Below are positions 17,505 to 26,046 of a stretch of 64,000 bases of DNA, piece after piece. Position numbers and translations under genes: made by a program. The notes under the pieces were generated by a model. The model made no database searches, had not been told where the DNA came from, and saw only the letters and a program-made list of their open reading frames with translations. This DNA comes from DAIQRJ01 sp963708795 (lineage in GTDB: Bacteria > Actinomycetota > Actinomycetes > Propionibacteriales > DAIQRJ01), in the NCBI GenBank assembly GCA_963708795.1, contig CAVPUH010000007.1:124001-188000 (forward strand). The letters are read 5' to 3'. Every line of letters starts with the position of its first letter. Positions within the stretch are counted from its first letter, which is position 1.

Positions 17505-18155
17505 GTGACCACCGCGTCGGCGACACCGCGTGGCCTTGATGACATCGGGCCCCTCGCGCAGCTGCGGGCCGGAAAGCTGGGGCGGCGCGTGCCGCAACTC
17601 GCGATCGGGTTGTTCCTCTACGGCTGGTCGCTGGCGATGCTCATACGGGCCCGGCTCGGGCTGGACCCGTGGGACGTCCTGCACCAGGGACTCAACCGCT
17701 ACCTGCCGATCAGTTTCGGGGCGGTGACCGTCGTGGTCGGCGTCGTGGTGCTGCTGCTGTGGATCCCGCTCCGGCAGCGGCCGGGTGCGGGCACGATCGC
17801 CAACGCCTTGCTGGTGGGGCCGGCCGCCGACTTCGGCCTTGCCGTCATGCACACCCCGCACGGGCTGGCAGGCCGGTCCGCGATGCTCGTCGGCGCTGTC
17901 CTGCTCAACGGCCTCGCCGGCGGCTTGTACATCGGGAGCCAGTTCGGACCGGGGCCGCGCGACGGGCTGATGACCGGCATCGTCTCGCGGACGGGCTGGA
18001 GCATCCGGCTGGTGCGCACGTCGATCGAGGTGGCCGTGCTCGGGATCGGCTGGACCCTGGGCGGCAGCGTCGGTGTCGGCACGCTGGTCTACGCACTCGC
18101 CATCGGGCACATCGTCCAGTTCTTCCTGCGCCGGCTGACAGTCCGCCTCGCCTGA
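17505..18155 (+). CDS. YczE-type integral membrane protein
   Basis: The 216-residue protein has about five to six hydrophobic helices with LGLDPWDVLHQGL (about residues 50-62), SFGAVTVVVG, and SQFGPGPRDGLMTGI, all conserved in the YczE/YitT-related membrane family. The function of the family is poorly defined. GTG at 17505 is used. It is not obviously linked to neighbours. Confidence 0.75.
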   Translation: MTTASATPRGLDDIGPLAQLRAGKLGRRVPQLAIGLFLYGWSLAMLIRARLGLDPWDVLHQGLNRYLPISFGAVTVVVGVVVLLLWIPLRQRPGAGTIANALLVGPAADFGLAVMHTPHGLAGRSAMLVGAVLLNGLAGGLYIGSQFGPGPRDGLMTGIVSRTGWSIRLVRTSIEVAVLGIGWTLGGSVGVGTLVYALAIGHIVQFFLRRLTVRLA

Positions 18156-18273
18156 CCGCCACACCCTGGCCGGATGATGTCGCCTGCGATGCCTCCGCTG
18201 CCGCGCCCCGACCGCGGCTGCGAGCATGAATCGACGGCAGCCACGACACCGACGAGCATCGAGAGGCAGCACC

Positions 18274-19161
18274 GTGCCGCGGATCACCGAGGACGACTAC
18301 GAGCACTGGCGACGACACGGGTACGTCGTCGTCGCACTCCTGACCGACGACGAGGCGAGCGCCGCCCTCGAGGACATCAACCGGTACTTCCCGACCTGGG
18401 CGGAGTACGTGGCGCGGCCGCGCTGGTTCCAGCACACGGCCGGCAGCCCGGTGCACGCTCCGGGCCAGGGCGCGGAGTTCCCCTACGACGGGAGTGCGCT
18501 CAACGCCTCCACCATCCACCCGGACTACATCGCCTTCGCCGAACGCGTGATGGGAACCGACCGGCTCATGCTGAGCCACGGACAGTTGGGCGGGAAGTAC
18601 GCCGGCACCCGAGACTTCGAGCAGGACCTCCACCGCGACTACGGCAACAACACGCTGGTCGTGCCCCGGCCGGACAGCGACATCGTGGATCTGCCCATGA
18701 TCGTCTACTACACGGACGTCACGGTCGATCTCAGCCCGACCTACGTCGTCTCCCAGGACGTCACCCGGGACTTCCCACTCACCCCGCGCACGCTGAGCCG
18801 CCGGGCGTACCCCGAGGTATACGAGCAGGAGGTGCCGGTCGTGGTACCTGCGGGCTCGGCGGTGATCTACTCGATGAACACGTTCCATCGCGGGTCGGCG
18901 CTCCGGGCCATGCAGGGACTGCGATTCGCCCAGAACATCGGCTTGAAGCGCATCGACGCCCCGTGGTCGGGTCAGGTCACCTTCCAGCACGAGGGCGGCC
19001 GGCCGGAGATGGACCGGTTCCTCGAAGGGGCCACTCCCCGGGAGCGCGAACTCGTCGGGTTCCCGCGAGTCGGCGACCCGTACTGGGACGACCTCACCCT
19101 CGACGGCGTCGCAGGTCGCTATCCCGGCATGGACATGACGCCGTATCGGGACGCGATCTGA
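18274..19161 (+). CDS. Phytanoyl-CoA dioxygenase (PhyH) family protein, copy 3
   Basis: The 295-residue protein has HxD at His120/Asp122 (DLHRDYGNN) and a distal His205 in NTFHRGSALR, giving the Fe(II)/2-oxoglutarate site. The GTG at 18274 is chosen since GAGAGG lies 7 nt upstream and the conserved PhyH start (ITEDDYEHWRRHGYVVV) follows at once; an in-frame ATG at 18226 would add 16 unconserved residues. It is not closely similar to copies 1 and 2, so these are not recent duplicates. Convergent with the alanine-racemase-like gene 22 nt downstream. Confidence 0.8.
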   Translation: MPRITEDDYEHWRRHGYVVVALLTDDEASAALEDINRYFPTWAEYVARPRWFQHTAGSPVHAPGQGAEFPYDGSALNASTIHPDYIAFAERVMGTDRLMLSHGQLGGKYAGTRDFEQDLHRDYGNNTLVVPRPDSDIVDLPMIVYYTDVTVDLSPTYVVSQDVTRDFPLTPRTLSRRAYPEVYEQEVPVVVPAGSAVIYSMNTFHRGSALRAMQGLRFAQNIGLKRIDAPWSGQVTFQHEGGRPEMDRFLEGATPRERELVGFPRVGDPYWDDLTLDGVAGRYPGMDMTPYRDAI

Positions 19162-19183
19162 GCCTGGGACGACCGAGCCCGGG

Positions 19184-20227
19184 TCACTCCCAGACGGTGC
19201 GATCGAACCTCGTCAGCGTCATCCCGACGTTGACGGCCACCTCGTCGCCGACGTCCGGGACGGCGGCCTTCGCCGGCAGCATCAGCATGCTGACCTGCAT
19301 GTGCGGCGGTTCGGCGAACCATCGCCGGGAGCCGGTGATGGTGAACGGAGACGGGGCGAACCCGGCCGCCTCCAGGCCGCCGGACGCGAGGGAGGTCAGC
19401 CGTCGGCGCAATGTCCCGGTGTGGCCCGGCGGCTCGGTCGCGATCCCGTGGGCGGTGCCACCGGACACGACGACGAGGTGACCGGCCGACAGGGCTCGGC
19501 GTCCCCGGTAGCCGTACCGGTCACCACGTCCGATCGCGCGCACGTCGAGCACGGTCGCTGTGGCCCGGCGCACCGATCGGTCGCCCAGCCAGAGTGACGT
19601 CCCGATGCGCGGCCGGAGGGTGACGCCGGGATGACGTCCGGCCAGGTCCGTGAGCGCGGCCGGGCTCAGGTGCGAGCCGAACAGGGTGCCGACCTCGATC
19701 CCCGCGGCGCCCAAGGCGTCGAGCGCGGTGTCGACCTCGGTGGGCCCGCCCCCGAAGCCGGGAAGTGGGAGGTGAAGGCCGAAACCACGCACGTCGGGTC
19801 CGGTCCCGCCGGCGAGTGCGGCCGCCAGCCTCGAGATCTCCGCCGGGCCGATGCCGTGACGGCGCATCGACGTCATCAGCTCGACCACCACGGGCTGACC
19901 GGCGAGACCGGCCAGGTCCTCGACATGCCCGACCGTCTGGACCACACGCCCGGACCAGGCGGCCGGCACCGGCGGCTGGTCGGCGCACCACGGCACCAGC
20001 ACGAGCACCTCGCCCGGGTAGGCGCGCGGGTCCAGCGCGGCCAGGTCCGCGGGCGTTCCGACGGCGACGGTCCCGGCACCGAGCAGAGCGGCCTCGTCGA
20101 GGAGCACCTGGTTCCCGAAGCCGTAGCCGTTGCCCTTGATCACCGGCACGAGCCCCGGTGTCGAGGCGACCGTCGATGCGAGCCCACGTCGCCAGGCCGC
20201 CCGGTCGACGTGGAGGTCGAGGCTCAT
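19184..20227 (-). CDS. Alanine-racemase-like PLP enzyme
   Basis: The 347-residue protein keeps the fold-type III signature VIKGNGYGFG with PLP Lys31, and a later GRGDRYGYRG segment where the second catalytic Tyr of alanine racemases is expected. It is shorter than a normal Alr (about 370-390). The ATG overlaps the femX stop (ATGA at 20224-20227), so the two are coupled and transcribed as one unit. The pairing suggests it supplies or racemises an amino acid for peptidoglycan bridges. It may not be the main Alr of the cell. Confidence 0.75.
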   Translation of the reverse strand: MSLDLHVDRAAWRRGLASTVASTPGLVPVIKGNGYGFGNQVLLDEAALLGAGTVAVGTPADLAALDPRAYPGEVLVLVPWCADQPPVPAAWSGRVVQTVGHVEDLAGLAGQPVVVELMTSMRRHGIGPAEISRLAAALAGGTGPDVRGFGLHLPLPGFGGGPTEVDTALDALGAAGIEVGTLFGSHLSPAALTDLAGRHPGVTLRPRIGTSLWLGDRSVRRATATVLDVRAIGRGDRYGYRGRRALSAGHLVVVSGGTAHGIATEPPGHTGTLRRRLTSLASGGLEAAGFAPSPFTITGSRRWFAEPPHMQVSMLMLPAKAAVPDVGDEVAVNVGMTLTRFDRTVWE

Positions 20228-21402
20228 GAGCCGGACCGCCGGCGCATGTACCGCGTGAAGGCGCCCGCGAGCAGGCGATTCAGCGGGAGGTCCCATTCCC
20301 CCGCGTACTCGACGGCCTCCCCGCCAGTGCCGACCTTGAACCGGATCAGCCCGGCGTGCGGGTCGTCCTCGTCGAGGGTCGGCGTGATGCCGCGCAGGTC
20401 GTAGACGTCACAGCCTGCTGACATGGCGTCCCGGATCATCCGCCACTGCACGGCATTGCTGCCGCGGATGTCGCGCTTCGCCGTGGTCGACGCGCCGTAG
20501 GAGTACCAGCTGTGCGCGTTGACCCGCACCGCGAGCGTCGCCGCCACGAGGTCGCCGTCGTGCCTCGCGAGGTACAGCCGGATGCGGTCGGGGTCGTCGG
20601 CGGACAGTTCCCGGAGCATCGTCTGGAAGTAGCTCAGCGCGCGCGGACTGAAGCCGTCGCGTGCCGTGGTCTCGAGATAGATCCGGTGGAACTCGGGCAG
20701 GTCCGCCGGGGTGCCGACGGTGACCTCGACGCCGGCCTTCTCCGCCTTGCGGATGTTCCGGCGCCACAACTGGTTCATCCCGGCCAGGACGTCGGCCTCG
20801 GTGCGGCCGGCCAGCGGGAGCCGGAAGACGTACCGGGGCTGGCCGCCGGCGAAACCGGTATCGGTCGGGGGCGGCGCCCAGCCGGCGGCCACGAGCTGGA
20901 CGACGACCGAGGACCCGATGGTCGAGCGGGAGTCCTCGGGGAGCTGCTCGAGCGTCGTCACCGCAGGGTCGGCCAGGGCCGACTTGAGCGTCGGGGCCGT
21001 CCAGCTGCGGGTGACCACGGGCGGACCCATCCGGATGAGGAACGCCTGCCGCTCGCGCAGGTACTCGATCATCGGGTCGAGCCAGGCGCTGAGGCCGCGC
21101 GCCTCGGAGCCGTCGGCCGCGGCCGTCCAGTCGATGGCCGGGCCTTCCGGCAGGTACGCGAAGACCCGGTTGGTGCGGGGGATCGCGCGGTAGAGCACCA
21201 GCGCCGCCCCGAGCAGGCGGCCGCCGATGTCGCCGGTGTCGGAGTGCGCGAACCAGCCGATCGATTCGTGTTGCCAGCCGGTCTTGACGCGTCCCCAGCC
21301 CGGCGTCTGGAGGAACGATGCGGCGTGCCCCTCGGCGATGTAGTCCGCGTGGGCGGCGGCCGTGATGGGCCGGACGATCCGGATCGGGGGGGTCGCGGTC
21401 AC
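20224..21402 (-). CDS. femX: FemX/FemAB-family peptidoglycan bridge aminoacyltransferase
   Basis: The 392-residue protein has two GNAT-like halves as in FemAB enzymes. The N-terminal half has SFLQTPGWGRVKTGW; the C-terminal half has NQLWRRNIRKAEKAGVEV, LARHDGDLVAATLAV, SYGASTTAKRD and DLRGITPTLDEDDPHAGLIR. FemX adds the first residue of the interpeptide bridge to the lipid II stem lysine or diaminopimelate from aminoacyl-tRNA. GTG at 21400-21402 has TACCCT 7 nt upstream, indicating a leaderless transcript. Its downstream partner is the alanine-racemase-like gene; rpsF lies on the other side, as in related actinobacteria. Confidence 0.88.
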   Translation of the reverse strand: MTATPPIRIVRPITAAAHADYIAEGHAASFLQTPGWGRVKTGWQHESIGWFAHSDTGDIGGRLLGAALVLYRAIPRTNRVFAYLPEGPAIDWTAAADGSEARGLSAWLDPMIEYLRERQAFLIRMGPPVVTRSWTAPTLKSALADPAVTTLEQLPEDSRSTIGSSVVVQLVAAGWAPPPTDTGFAGGQPRYVFRLPLAGRTEADVLAGMNQLWRRNIRKAEKAGVEVTVGTPADLPEFHRIYLETTARDGFSPRALSYFQTMLRELSADDPDRIRLYLARHDGDLVAATLAVRVNAHSWYSYGASTTAKRDIRGSNAVQWRMIRDAMSAGCDVYDLRGITPTLDEDDPHAGLIRFKVGTGGEAVEYAGEWDLPLNRLLAGAFTRYMRRRSGS

Positions 21403-21409
21403 GGACGCG

Positions 21410-21415
21410 AGGGTA
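21410..21415 (-). promoter_or_regulatory. -10 element TACCCT, leaderless femX
   Basis: TACCCT is followed by 7 nt and the GTG at 21402. TTGACC (minus strand, 21431-21436) could be a -35 with a short 15-nt spacer. Confidence 0.4.
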
Positions 21416-21432
21416 CCGGCCGGGCCGGGCGG

Positions 21433-22248
21433 TCAACCGCGGAGCGACTTCTTGAGGAACGCGATGTCGGCGGCGATGCCCTCGGCGGGCGTCTCGACGA
21501 GCGCGGGTGCGCCGGCCGCCTCGACCACGGCCACGAGGTCGTCCGGCGAGATGTGACCGTCGCCGATGTTCGCGTGCCGATCGGCCCCGGAGTCGAACGT
21601 GTCGCGGGAGTCGTTGCAGTGCACGAGGTCGATCCGGCCCGTGACGGCGAGGATGCGGTCGACGACGGTCGAGAGTTCCTCGCCGGCGGCGTGGGCATGG
21701 CAGGTGTCGAGGCAGAAACCGACCACGACATCGGGGTTGGCTCCGGCGGCGGCGTCCCAGAGCCGGGCGATGCGATCGAGATGACGGGCCATCGCGTGCG
21801 TGCCCCCGGCGGTGTTCTCGATGAGCACGGGCACGTCGGACTCGAGCCGCTCGATCGCCTTGCGCCAGTTGTCGAAACCGATCGCGACGTCGTCGGTCGC
21901 GTTGACGTGACCGCCGTGCACGATGAGGCCGAGCGCGCCGATCTCCGCGGCCGCGGTGGCCTGCTGCTGCAGGATCTTCCGGCTGGGGATGCGGATGCGG
22001 TTGTTCGACGTCGCCACGTTGATCACGTAGGGCGAGTGCACGTACAGACCCACGCCGGCGGCGGCCGCGTCGTCCACCAGGGCCTGCGCCCCCGCGGCGT
22101 AGGCGAGCTTCGGTGTCTTCCAGCCCTGGGGATCGCCGATGAAGAACTGGGCGATCTCCGCGCCCACCTCGGCGGCGGCCGCGATCGGATCGGTCGAGTC
22201 GACGTGTGCGCCGATCGGCGTCGGGCTGGCAGAGTTCGGTGCAGACAT
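21433..22248 (-). CDS. nfo: Endonuclease IV-family (AP endonuclease / xylose-isomerase-like TIM barrel)
   Basis: The 271-residue protein begins with IGAHVDSTDPI and contains AQFFIGDPQGWK, VHSPYVINVATSN, LIVHGGHV, VLIENTAGG, GFCLDTCHAHAAG, DLVHCNDSRDTFDSGADRHA and ALVETPAE. These supply the three-zinc ligand set (His, Glu, Asp, His) of bacterial Nfo. It cleaves at abasic sites during base excision repair. ATG at 22248 starts 7 nt after TAGGGT (leaderless). It lies divergent to the ferritin-like gene. Confidence 0.85.
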   Translation of the reverse strand: MSAPNSASPTPIGAHVDSTDPIAAAAEVGAEIAQFFIGDPQGWKTPKLAYAAGAQALVDDAAAAGVGLYVHSPYVINVATSNNRIRIPSRKILQQQATAAAEIGALGLIVHGGHVNATDDVAIGFDNWRKAIERLESDVPVLIENTAGGTHAMARHLDRIARLWDAAAGANPDVVVGFCLDTCHAHAAGEELSTVVDRILAVTGRIDLVHCNDSRDTFDSGADRHANIGDGHISPDDLVAVVEAAGAPALVETPAEGIAADIAFLKKSLRG

Positions 22249-22255
22249 GCCGACG

Positions 22256-22261
22256 ACCCTA
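22256..22261 (-). promoter_or_regulatory. -10 element TAGGGT, leaderless nfo
   Basis: TAGGGT ends 7 nt before the ATG at 22248. ATGACG at 22279-22284 (minus strand) sits 17 nt further upstream as a -35 with the TGAC core. Confidence 0.5.
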
Positions 22262-22364
22262 GGCTCTCGCACCGACAGCGTCATCGCCCCGTAAGCGCCC
22301 CGCCCGATCCGCCGGCGTTGCCGTCGCGAATCATCCCCGAAGTGGCGATTTCACCGATTGACGG

Positions 22365-22370
22365 GATACT
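22365..22370 (+). promoter_or_regulatory. -10 element GATACT ahead of the ferritin-like gene
   Basis: GATACT is followed by 7 nt and the GTG at 22378, the same spacing as the other leaderless starts. No clear -35 element was found. Confidence 0.35.
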
Positions 22371-22377
22371 GACGAAC

Positions 22378-23332
22378 GTGGCATTCGACATCAAGGCCTA
22401 TGCCGAGAGCTCGCAACGCGTGAAGGTCGACGACGTCGACTACGACGCCTTCGTCGACGCGACCGCTTGAGCTCGGACGCGTTACGCACCCTCCGTTACA
22501 TGTCCGACGTCGAGAGTCACACGATCTGCTACCTGCGAGACCTGCTCGTCACTCCTTCGCACAAGGACCCCGAGGTCACCGCGTTCCTGACGCACTGGGC
22601 CTACGAGGAGTTCTGGCACGGCGAGGCGCTCGACCAGGTCCTGCGGGTGCACGGCATCCCGGCCGACTACGGGCACATCCGCAACGTCCGGCTCGCCCAG
22701 GGCCTGCGCGACCGGCTCTCCCCGATCAACCAGGCCGTCCTGGCCAACGTGATCGGCGACGACTTCGTGGCCGTGCACATGTCGTGGGGCGCGATCAACG
22801 AGTGGTCGGCGCACTCCGCCTACGCTCGGATGGTCGACCGCGAGGACCACCCGAACTGACGAAGCTGTTGCGCCGCGTGCAGAAGCAGGAGTCGCGGCAC
22901 CTGGCGTTCTACGCCTCGCAGGCCCGCGACCGGCTGGCGCGTTCGTCGGCGCGCGCAGCAAGCTGACCCGGTGGGCGATGAAGAACTTCTGGGGTCCGGT
23001 CGGGTCGACCATCGAGCCCAAGCGGCGAGACCGCGTTCGTACTCGAGTACCTCATGGGCGGCGAGGCGGGTGCGGTCCACATCGAGCGGATCGACGCGAA
23101 GATGGACCTCATGCCCGGCATGGAGGGCCTCCACCTGCTGCGACGGTCGGTCGCGAAGTACGGCGTCGGGCCGGGCGTGGCCGACATCCAGTCGCCCGCC
23201 GAGCGGATCCAGGCGATCGGCCGGCGGATCGGCGAGTCCGGCCGGGCGAAGGCCTCGAAGCTGGCCGGTAGTGCCGCCGCCCTGCCTACGGGCAACGGCG
23301 ACCAGCGTGAGCTCGCGTCCTCCACGTCCTGA
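22378..23332 (+). pseudogene. Ferritin-like domain protein broken by four frameshifts
   Basis: Five frame segments join into one protein of about 315 residues: AFDIKAYAESSQRVKVDDVD, then RTLRYMSDVESHTICYLRDL with YEEFWHGEALDQVL (Glu/His iron ligands), then LTKLLRRVQKQESRHLAFYA (ExxH again), then AMKNFWGPVG, then HIERIDAKMDLMPGMEGL to the end. Breaks fall near 22467, 22850, 22966 and 23045. Two ExxH motifs on a helical scaffold suggest a di-iron carboxylate or ferritin-like protein. The segments hold no missense decay, so the shifts are recent or artefactual. GTG at 22378 is the likely start. It lies just before rpsF. Confidence 0.7.
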
Positions 23333-23342
23333 CTGCGGCGAT

Positions 23343-23373
23343 TTCGCACGCTGTCGGCCCGGCCGGTAAGGTG
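23343..23373 (+). promoter_or_regulatory. Candidate promoter of the rpsF operon
   Basis: TAAGGT (23368-23373) is a good actinobacterial -10; TTCGCA (23343-23348) is a weak -35 with a 19-nt spacer. It would give a leader of about 115 nt before rpsF, long enough for autoregulation by S6/S18, which is inference. Confidence 0.35.
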
Positions 23374-23495
23374 AGCCCTCGCGCCTGATGTCGTGCGCGC
23401 CCGGTCCATACCCGGCGCCCTGACCCAGGCCGACGCACAGCCCTCCTGCCGTGGAGAGTCCACGGCCGCCTGAGTCCAGAGGAGGTGGCTCCCAC

Positions 23496-23786
23496 ATGCG
23501 TCATTACGAGCTCATGCTCATTCTCGATCCCGACCTCGAAGAGCGCACCGTCGCCCCGTCGCTCGACCAGTACCTGAACCTCGTCCGCCAGGACGGCGGC
23601 CAGGTCAGCAAGGTCGACATCTGGGGCCGGCGCAAGCTCGCCTACGAGATCAAGAAGCGGTCCGACGGGATCTACGCGGTGATCGACATCACCTGCACCC
23701 CCGACTCGGTCGCCGAGTTGGACCGTCAGCTCAACCTCAACGAGTCGGTGCTGCGGACCAAGGTCCTGCGCCCCGAGCTCCACTGA
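23496..23786 (+). CDS. rpsF: 30S ribosomal protein bS6
   Basis: The 96-residue protein MRHYELMLILDPDLEERTVA with WGRRKLAYEIKKRSDGIYAV is a standard bS6, which binds 16S rRNA with bS18 in the small-subunit platform. AGGAGG precedes the ATG by about 10 nt; a longer in-frame start at 23451 is ignored because the conserved domain begins at MRHYE. It heads the conserved rpsF-ssb-rpsR-rplI operon and is 12 nt from ssb. Confidence 0.97.
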   Translation: MRHYELMLILDPDLEERTVAPSLDQYLNLVRQDGGQVSKVDIWGRRKLAYEIKKRSDGIYAVIDITCTPDSVAELDRQLNLNESVLRTKVLRPELH

Positions 23787-23798
23787 GGGACGGCGGCC

Positions 23799-24356
23799 AT
23801 GGCAGGCGAGACCGTCATCACCCTGGTCGGCAACCTGGTCGACGACCCGGAGCTCCGCTTCACCCCGTCGGGTGCTGCGGTCGCGAACTTCCGGCTCGCG
23901 TCCACGCCACGCACCTTCGACCGTCAGGCGAACGAGTGGAAGGACGGCGACACGCTGTTCCTCACCGCGAACGTCTGGCGGCAGGCTGCTGAGAACGTCG
24001 CCGAGTCGCTCCAGCGCGGCATGCGGGTCATCGTGACCGGCCGGCTGAAGTCGCGCTCGTACGAGACCCGCGAGGGCGAGCGCCGCACGGTGTTCGAGAT
24101 CGACGTCGACGAGGTCGGTCCGAGCCTTCGCAGCGCGACCGCCAAGGTCACCAAGGCCTCGCGTGGTGGCGGCGGATTCGGCGACGGCGGCGGCGGCAAC
24201 AGCGGCGGCGGCGGTGGCAACGACCCGTGGTCGTCTCCCGCCGGCGGCGGTGCCCGTCCAGCCTCGGGCAGCGCGCCTGCCGCGGCCTCCGGAAGCCGGC
24301 CCGCCGGCGACGACGCCTGGAGCACCGGCGCGTCCAACGACGAGCCTCCGTTCTAG
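23799..24356 (+). CDS. ssb: Single-stranded DNA-binding protein
   Basis: The 185-residue protein has an N-terminal OB fold (residues 1-110; ETVITLVGNLVDDPELRFTP; FLTANVWRQAAENVAESL), a Gly-rich linker (about 120-145) and the acidic tip NDEPPF that docks replication and repair partners. It protects single-stranded DNA during replication and recombination. GAGGGA lies 8 nt ahead of the ATG. It sits in the ribosomal operon as in most bacteria. Confidence 0.97.
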   Translation: MAGETVITLVGNLVDDPELRFTPSGAAVANFRLASTPRTFDRQANEWKDGDTLFLTANVWRQAAENVAESLQRGMRVIVTGRLKSRSYETREGERRTVFEIDVDEVGPSLRSATAKVTKASRGGGGFGDGGGGNSGGGGGNDPWSSPAGGGARPASGSAPAAASGSRPAGDDAWSTGASNDEPPF

Positions 24357-24469
24357 GCCCGCCCCTCAGCCAGCGCCACCAGCGCTTTCCCCGGCCCCCG
24401 GCGGGCCCGCGTCACGACCGCGGCCGCCGAACGGGTCGTTCCAGCACCTGACTCATTGGAGTTCACGCA

Positions 24470-24706
24470 ATGCCCAAGCCCCCCGTGCGCAAGCCGAAGA
24501 AGAAGGTTTGCCAGTTCTGCCGCGAGAAGACCGCGCACATCGACTACAAGGACACCGCGCTGCTGCGCAAGTTCATCTCCGACCGCGGCAAGATCCGCGC
24601 TCGTCGTGTGACGGGCAACTGCACCCAGCACCAGCGCGACATCGCCACCGCCGTCAAGAACGCTCGTGAGGTGGCCATGCTGCCGTACACGAGCACGGCT
24701 CGTTGA
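24470..24706 (+). CDS. rpsR: 30S ribosomal protein bS18, zinc-binding (C+) form
   Basis: The 78-residue protein contains Cys14-x-x-Cys17 and Cys51-x-x-His54, a zinc-ribbon-type ligand set. Actinobacteria often carry a second, cysteine-free S18 under Zur control; this operon copy is the zinc-dependent one. It pairs with bS6 on the 30S platform. GGAG lies 8 nt before the ATG; rplI follows after 24 nt. Confidence 0.97.
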   Translation: MPKPPVRKPKKKVCQFCREKTAHIDYKDTALLRKFISDRGKIRARRVTGNCTQHQRDIATAVKNAREVAMLPYTSTAR

Positions 24707-24730
24707 GCCCGGCAGGCATAGGAGACGACG

Positions 24731-25177
24731 ATGAAGCTCATCCTCACGCATGAAGTGTCCGGCCTCGGCGCCCCCGGCGACGTGGTCGAGGTCAAGGACG
24801 GCTACGGCCGCAACTACCTCGTCCCCCGCGGCCTCGGCCTCAAGTGGACGAAGGGTGGCGAGAAGCAGATCGCGACCATTCGCAAGGCGCGCGAACTGCA
24901 CGCCATCCACGACCAGGACGACGCCATCCAGCTCAAGCACCGGGTCGAGAACCTCCACGTGACCGTCGCCGCGCGCGCCGGTACCGGTGGACGCCTGTTC
25001 GGTGCGGTGTCGGTCAGCGAGATCGCCGACGCCGTCAAGGCCGCCGGTGGGCCGGTGGTCGACAAGCGCCGTATCGAGGTCGGTCAGCCGGTCAAGAGCC
25101 TCGGCACGCACACGGTGACGATCCGCGTGCACCCCGAGGTCAGCGCCACGGTGACCCTCGAGGTCGTCGAGGCCTGA
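24731..25177 (+). CDS. rplI: 50S ribosomal protein bL9
   Basis: The 148-residue protein has the N-terminal L9 domain (KLILTHEVSGLGAPGDVVEV; YGRNYLVPRGL), the connecting helix, and a C-terminal domain ending VHPEVSATVTLEVVEA. bL9 projects from the L1 side of the 50S subunit and affects frame maintenance. AGGAG is 6 nt upstream of the ATG. It ends the operon and is followed by a strong terminator. Confidence 0.97.
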   Translation: MKLILTHEVSGLGAPGDVVEVKDGYGRNYLVPRGLGLKWTKGGEKQIATIRKARELHAIHDQDDAIQLKHRVENLHVTVAARAGTGGRLFGAVSVSEIADAVKAAGGPVVDKRRIEVGQPVKSLGTHTVTIRVHPEVSATVTLEVVEA

Positions 25178-25205
25178 CGGCTCGCACCACAGACAGAGCT
25201 CGACC

Positions 25206-25247
25206 CAGCACGCAGAGTCCCGCCTTTGAGCGGGACTCTGCGTGCTG
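25206..25247 (+). terminator. Terminator of the rpsF-rplI operon
   Basis: A perfect 18-bp stem (25206-25223 with 25230-25247) closes a 6-nt loop, CTTTGA. No U-run follows, as is common in high-GC actinobacteria. It lies between convergent genes (rplI and the acetyltransferase stop at 25255), so it can serve both strands. Confidence 0.9.
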
Positions 25248-25254
25248 TCGTGCG

Positions 25255-26046
25255 TCAGGGCGGCGACAGCATGTGCAGCGTCGCGATCTGCCGATAGCCG
25301 AGCTGCGGGTAGAGCTTCGAGCCGTCGTGCGACGCGGTGAGCACGCTGGCGGGGATTCCGAGACGCGCGTCGTCGGCCAGCACCGCCGACATCAGCGCCC
25401 CACCCAGACCGCGACGGCGTGACCCCCGGTCGACCCACAGGTTGGCGACGTACGAGCCGAGGTCGCGGACCTCGATCGCACTGACGAAGCCGACCACGTC
25501 CCGGCCGTCGAGGGCCACGTACAGCCGGGTTCTCGCCGCTTCCACATCGTCGAGGTCGGCGGGCAGGAGTTGCCGGCGGCCGCGGTTGGCGAGGCGGGCT
25601 CGTTCGGCCAGTTCCGCAGTGTCGACGCGGACGACCGGGCCGTCCCGTCGCGGCGCGGTTCGCGGGTCGGCGACGAAGAACGGCTCGATCGCCCGCCGCC
25701 GGTACCCGGCCGCTCTGAATGCCGCCGGTGCCGGCGGCCCTTCCCGAGGCCGGACCGGATCCTCGGGGTCGAGGAAGCACAGCGACCACCGTCGGGCCGG
25801 CGGCCACACGGCGTGCATGCGCGCCGCGACCTCGTCGGGCGTCGGGCAGATCGCGACCGCCTCGGCGCCCCGCGCCTTGATCCGGTCGGGATCGTCACGG
25901 ACCAGCCAGATGTCGTCCACCCGGCTCGCGACGTACGGATACGTCATCGACCGCACGTGGGCGAAGCCCCGGACGAACACCTCGGCGGCGTCGGACAGCC
26001 CGATCGGCTCCACTGCCCCACCGCCGTTCGGCTCAGCCTCGGCCAC
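25255..26046 (-). CDS. GNAT-family acetyltransferase
   Basis: The 263-residue protein has a degenerate N-terminal half and a C-terminal GNAT fold whose acetyl-CoA loop reads DRGSRRRGLGGALM, with LYPQLGYRQIATLHML at the end. The acceptor is unknown. The GTG at 26044-26046 overlaps the upstream TetR gene by 14 nt, so the two form a unit; the start could also be a nearby alternative codon because no clear ribosome site exists. Regulator and enzyme in one operon suggest a stress or detoxification role (inference). Confidence 0.75.
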   Translation of the reverse strand: MAEAEPNGGGAVEPIGLSDAAEVFVRGFAHVRSMTYPYVASRVDDIWLVRDDPDRIKARGAEAVAICPTPDEVAARMHAVWPPARRWSLCFLDPEDPVRPREGPPAPAAFRAAGYRRRAIEPFFVADPRTAPRRDGPVVRVDTAELAERARLANRGRRQLLPADLDDVEAARTRLYVALDGRDVVGFVSAIEVRDLGSYVANLWVDRGSRRRGLGGALMSAVLADDARLGIPASVLTASHDGSKLYPQLGYRQIATLHMLSPP

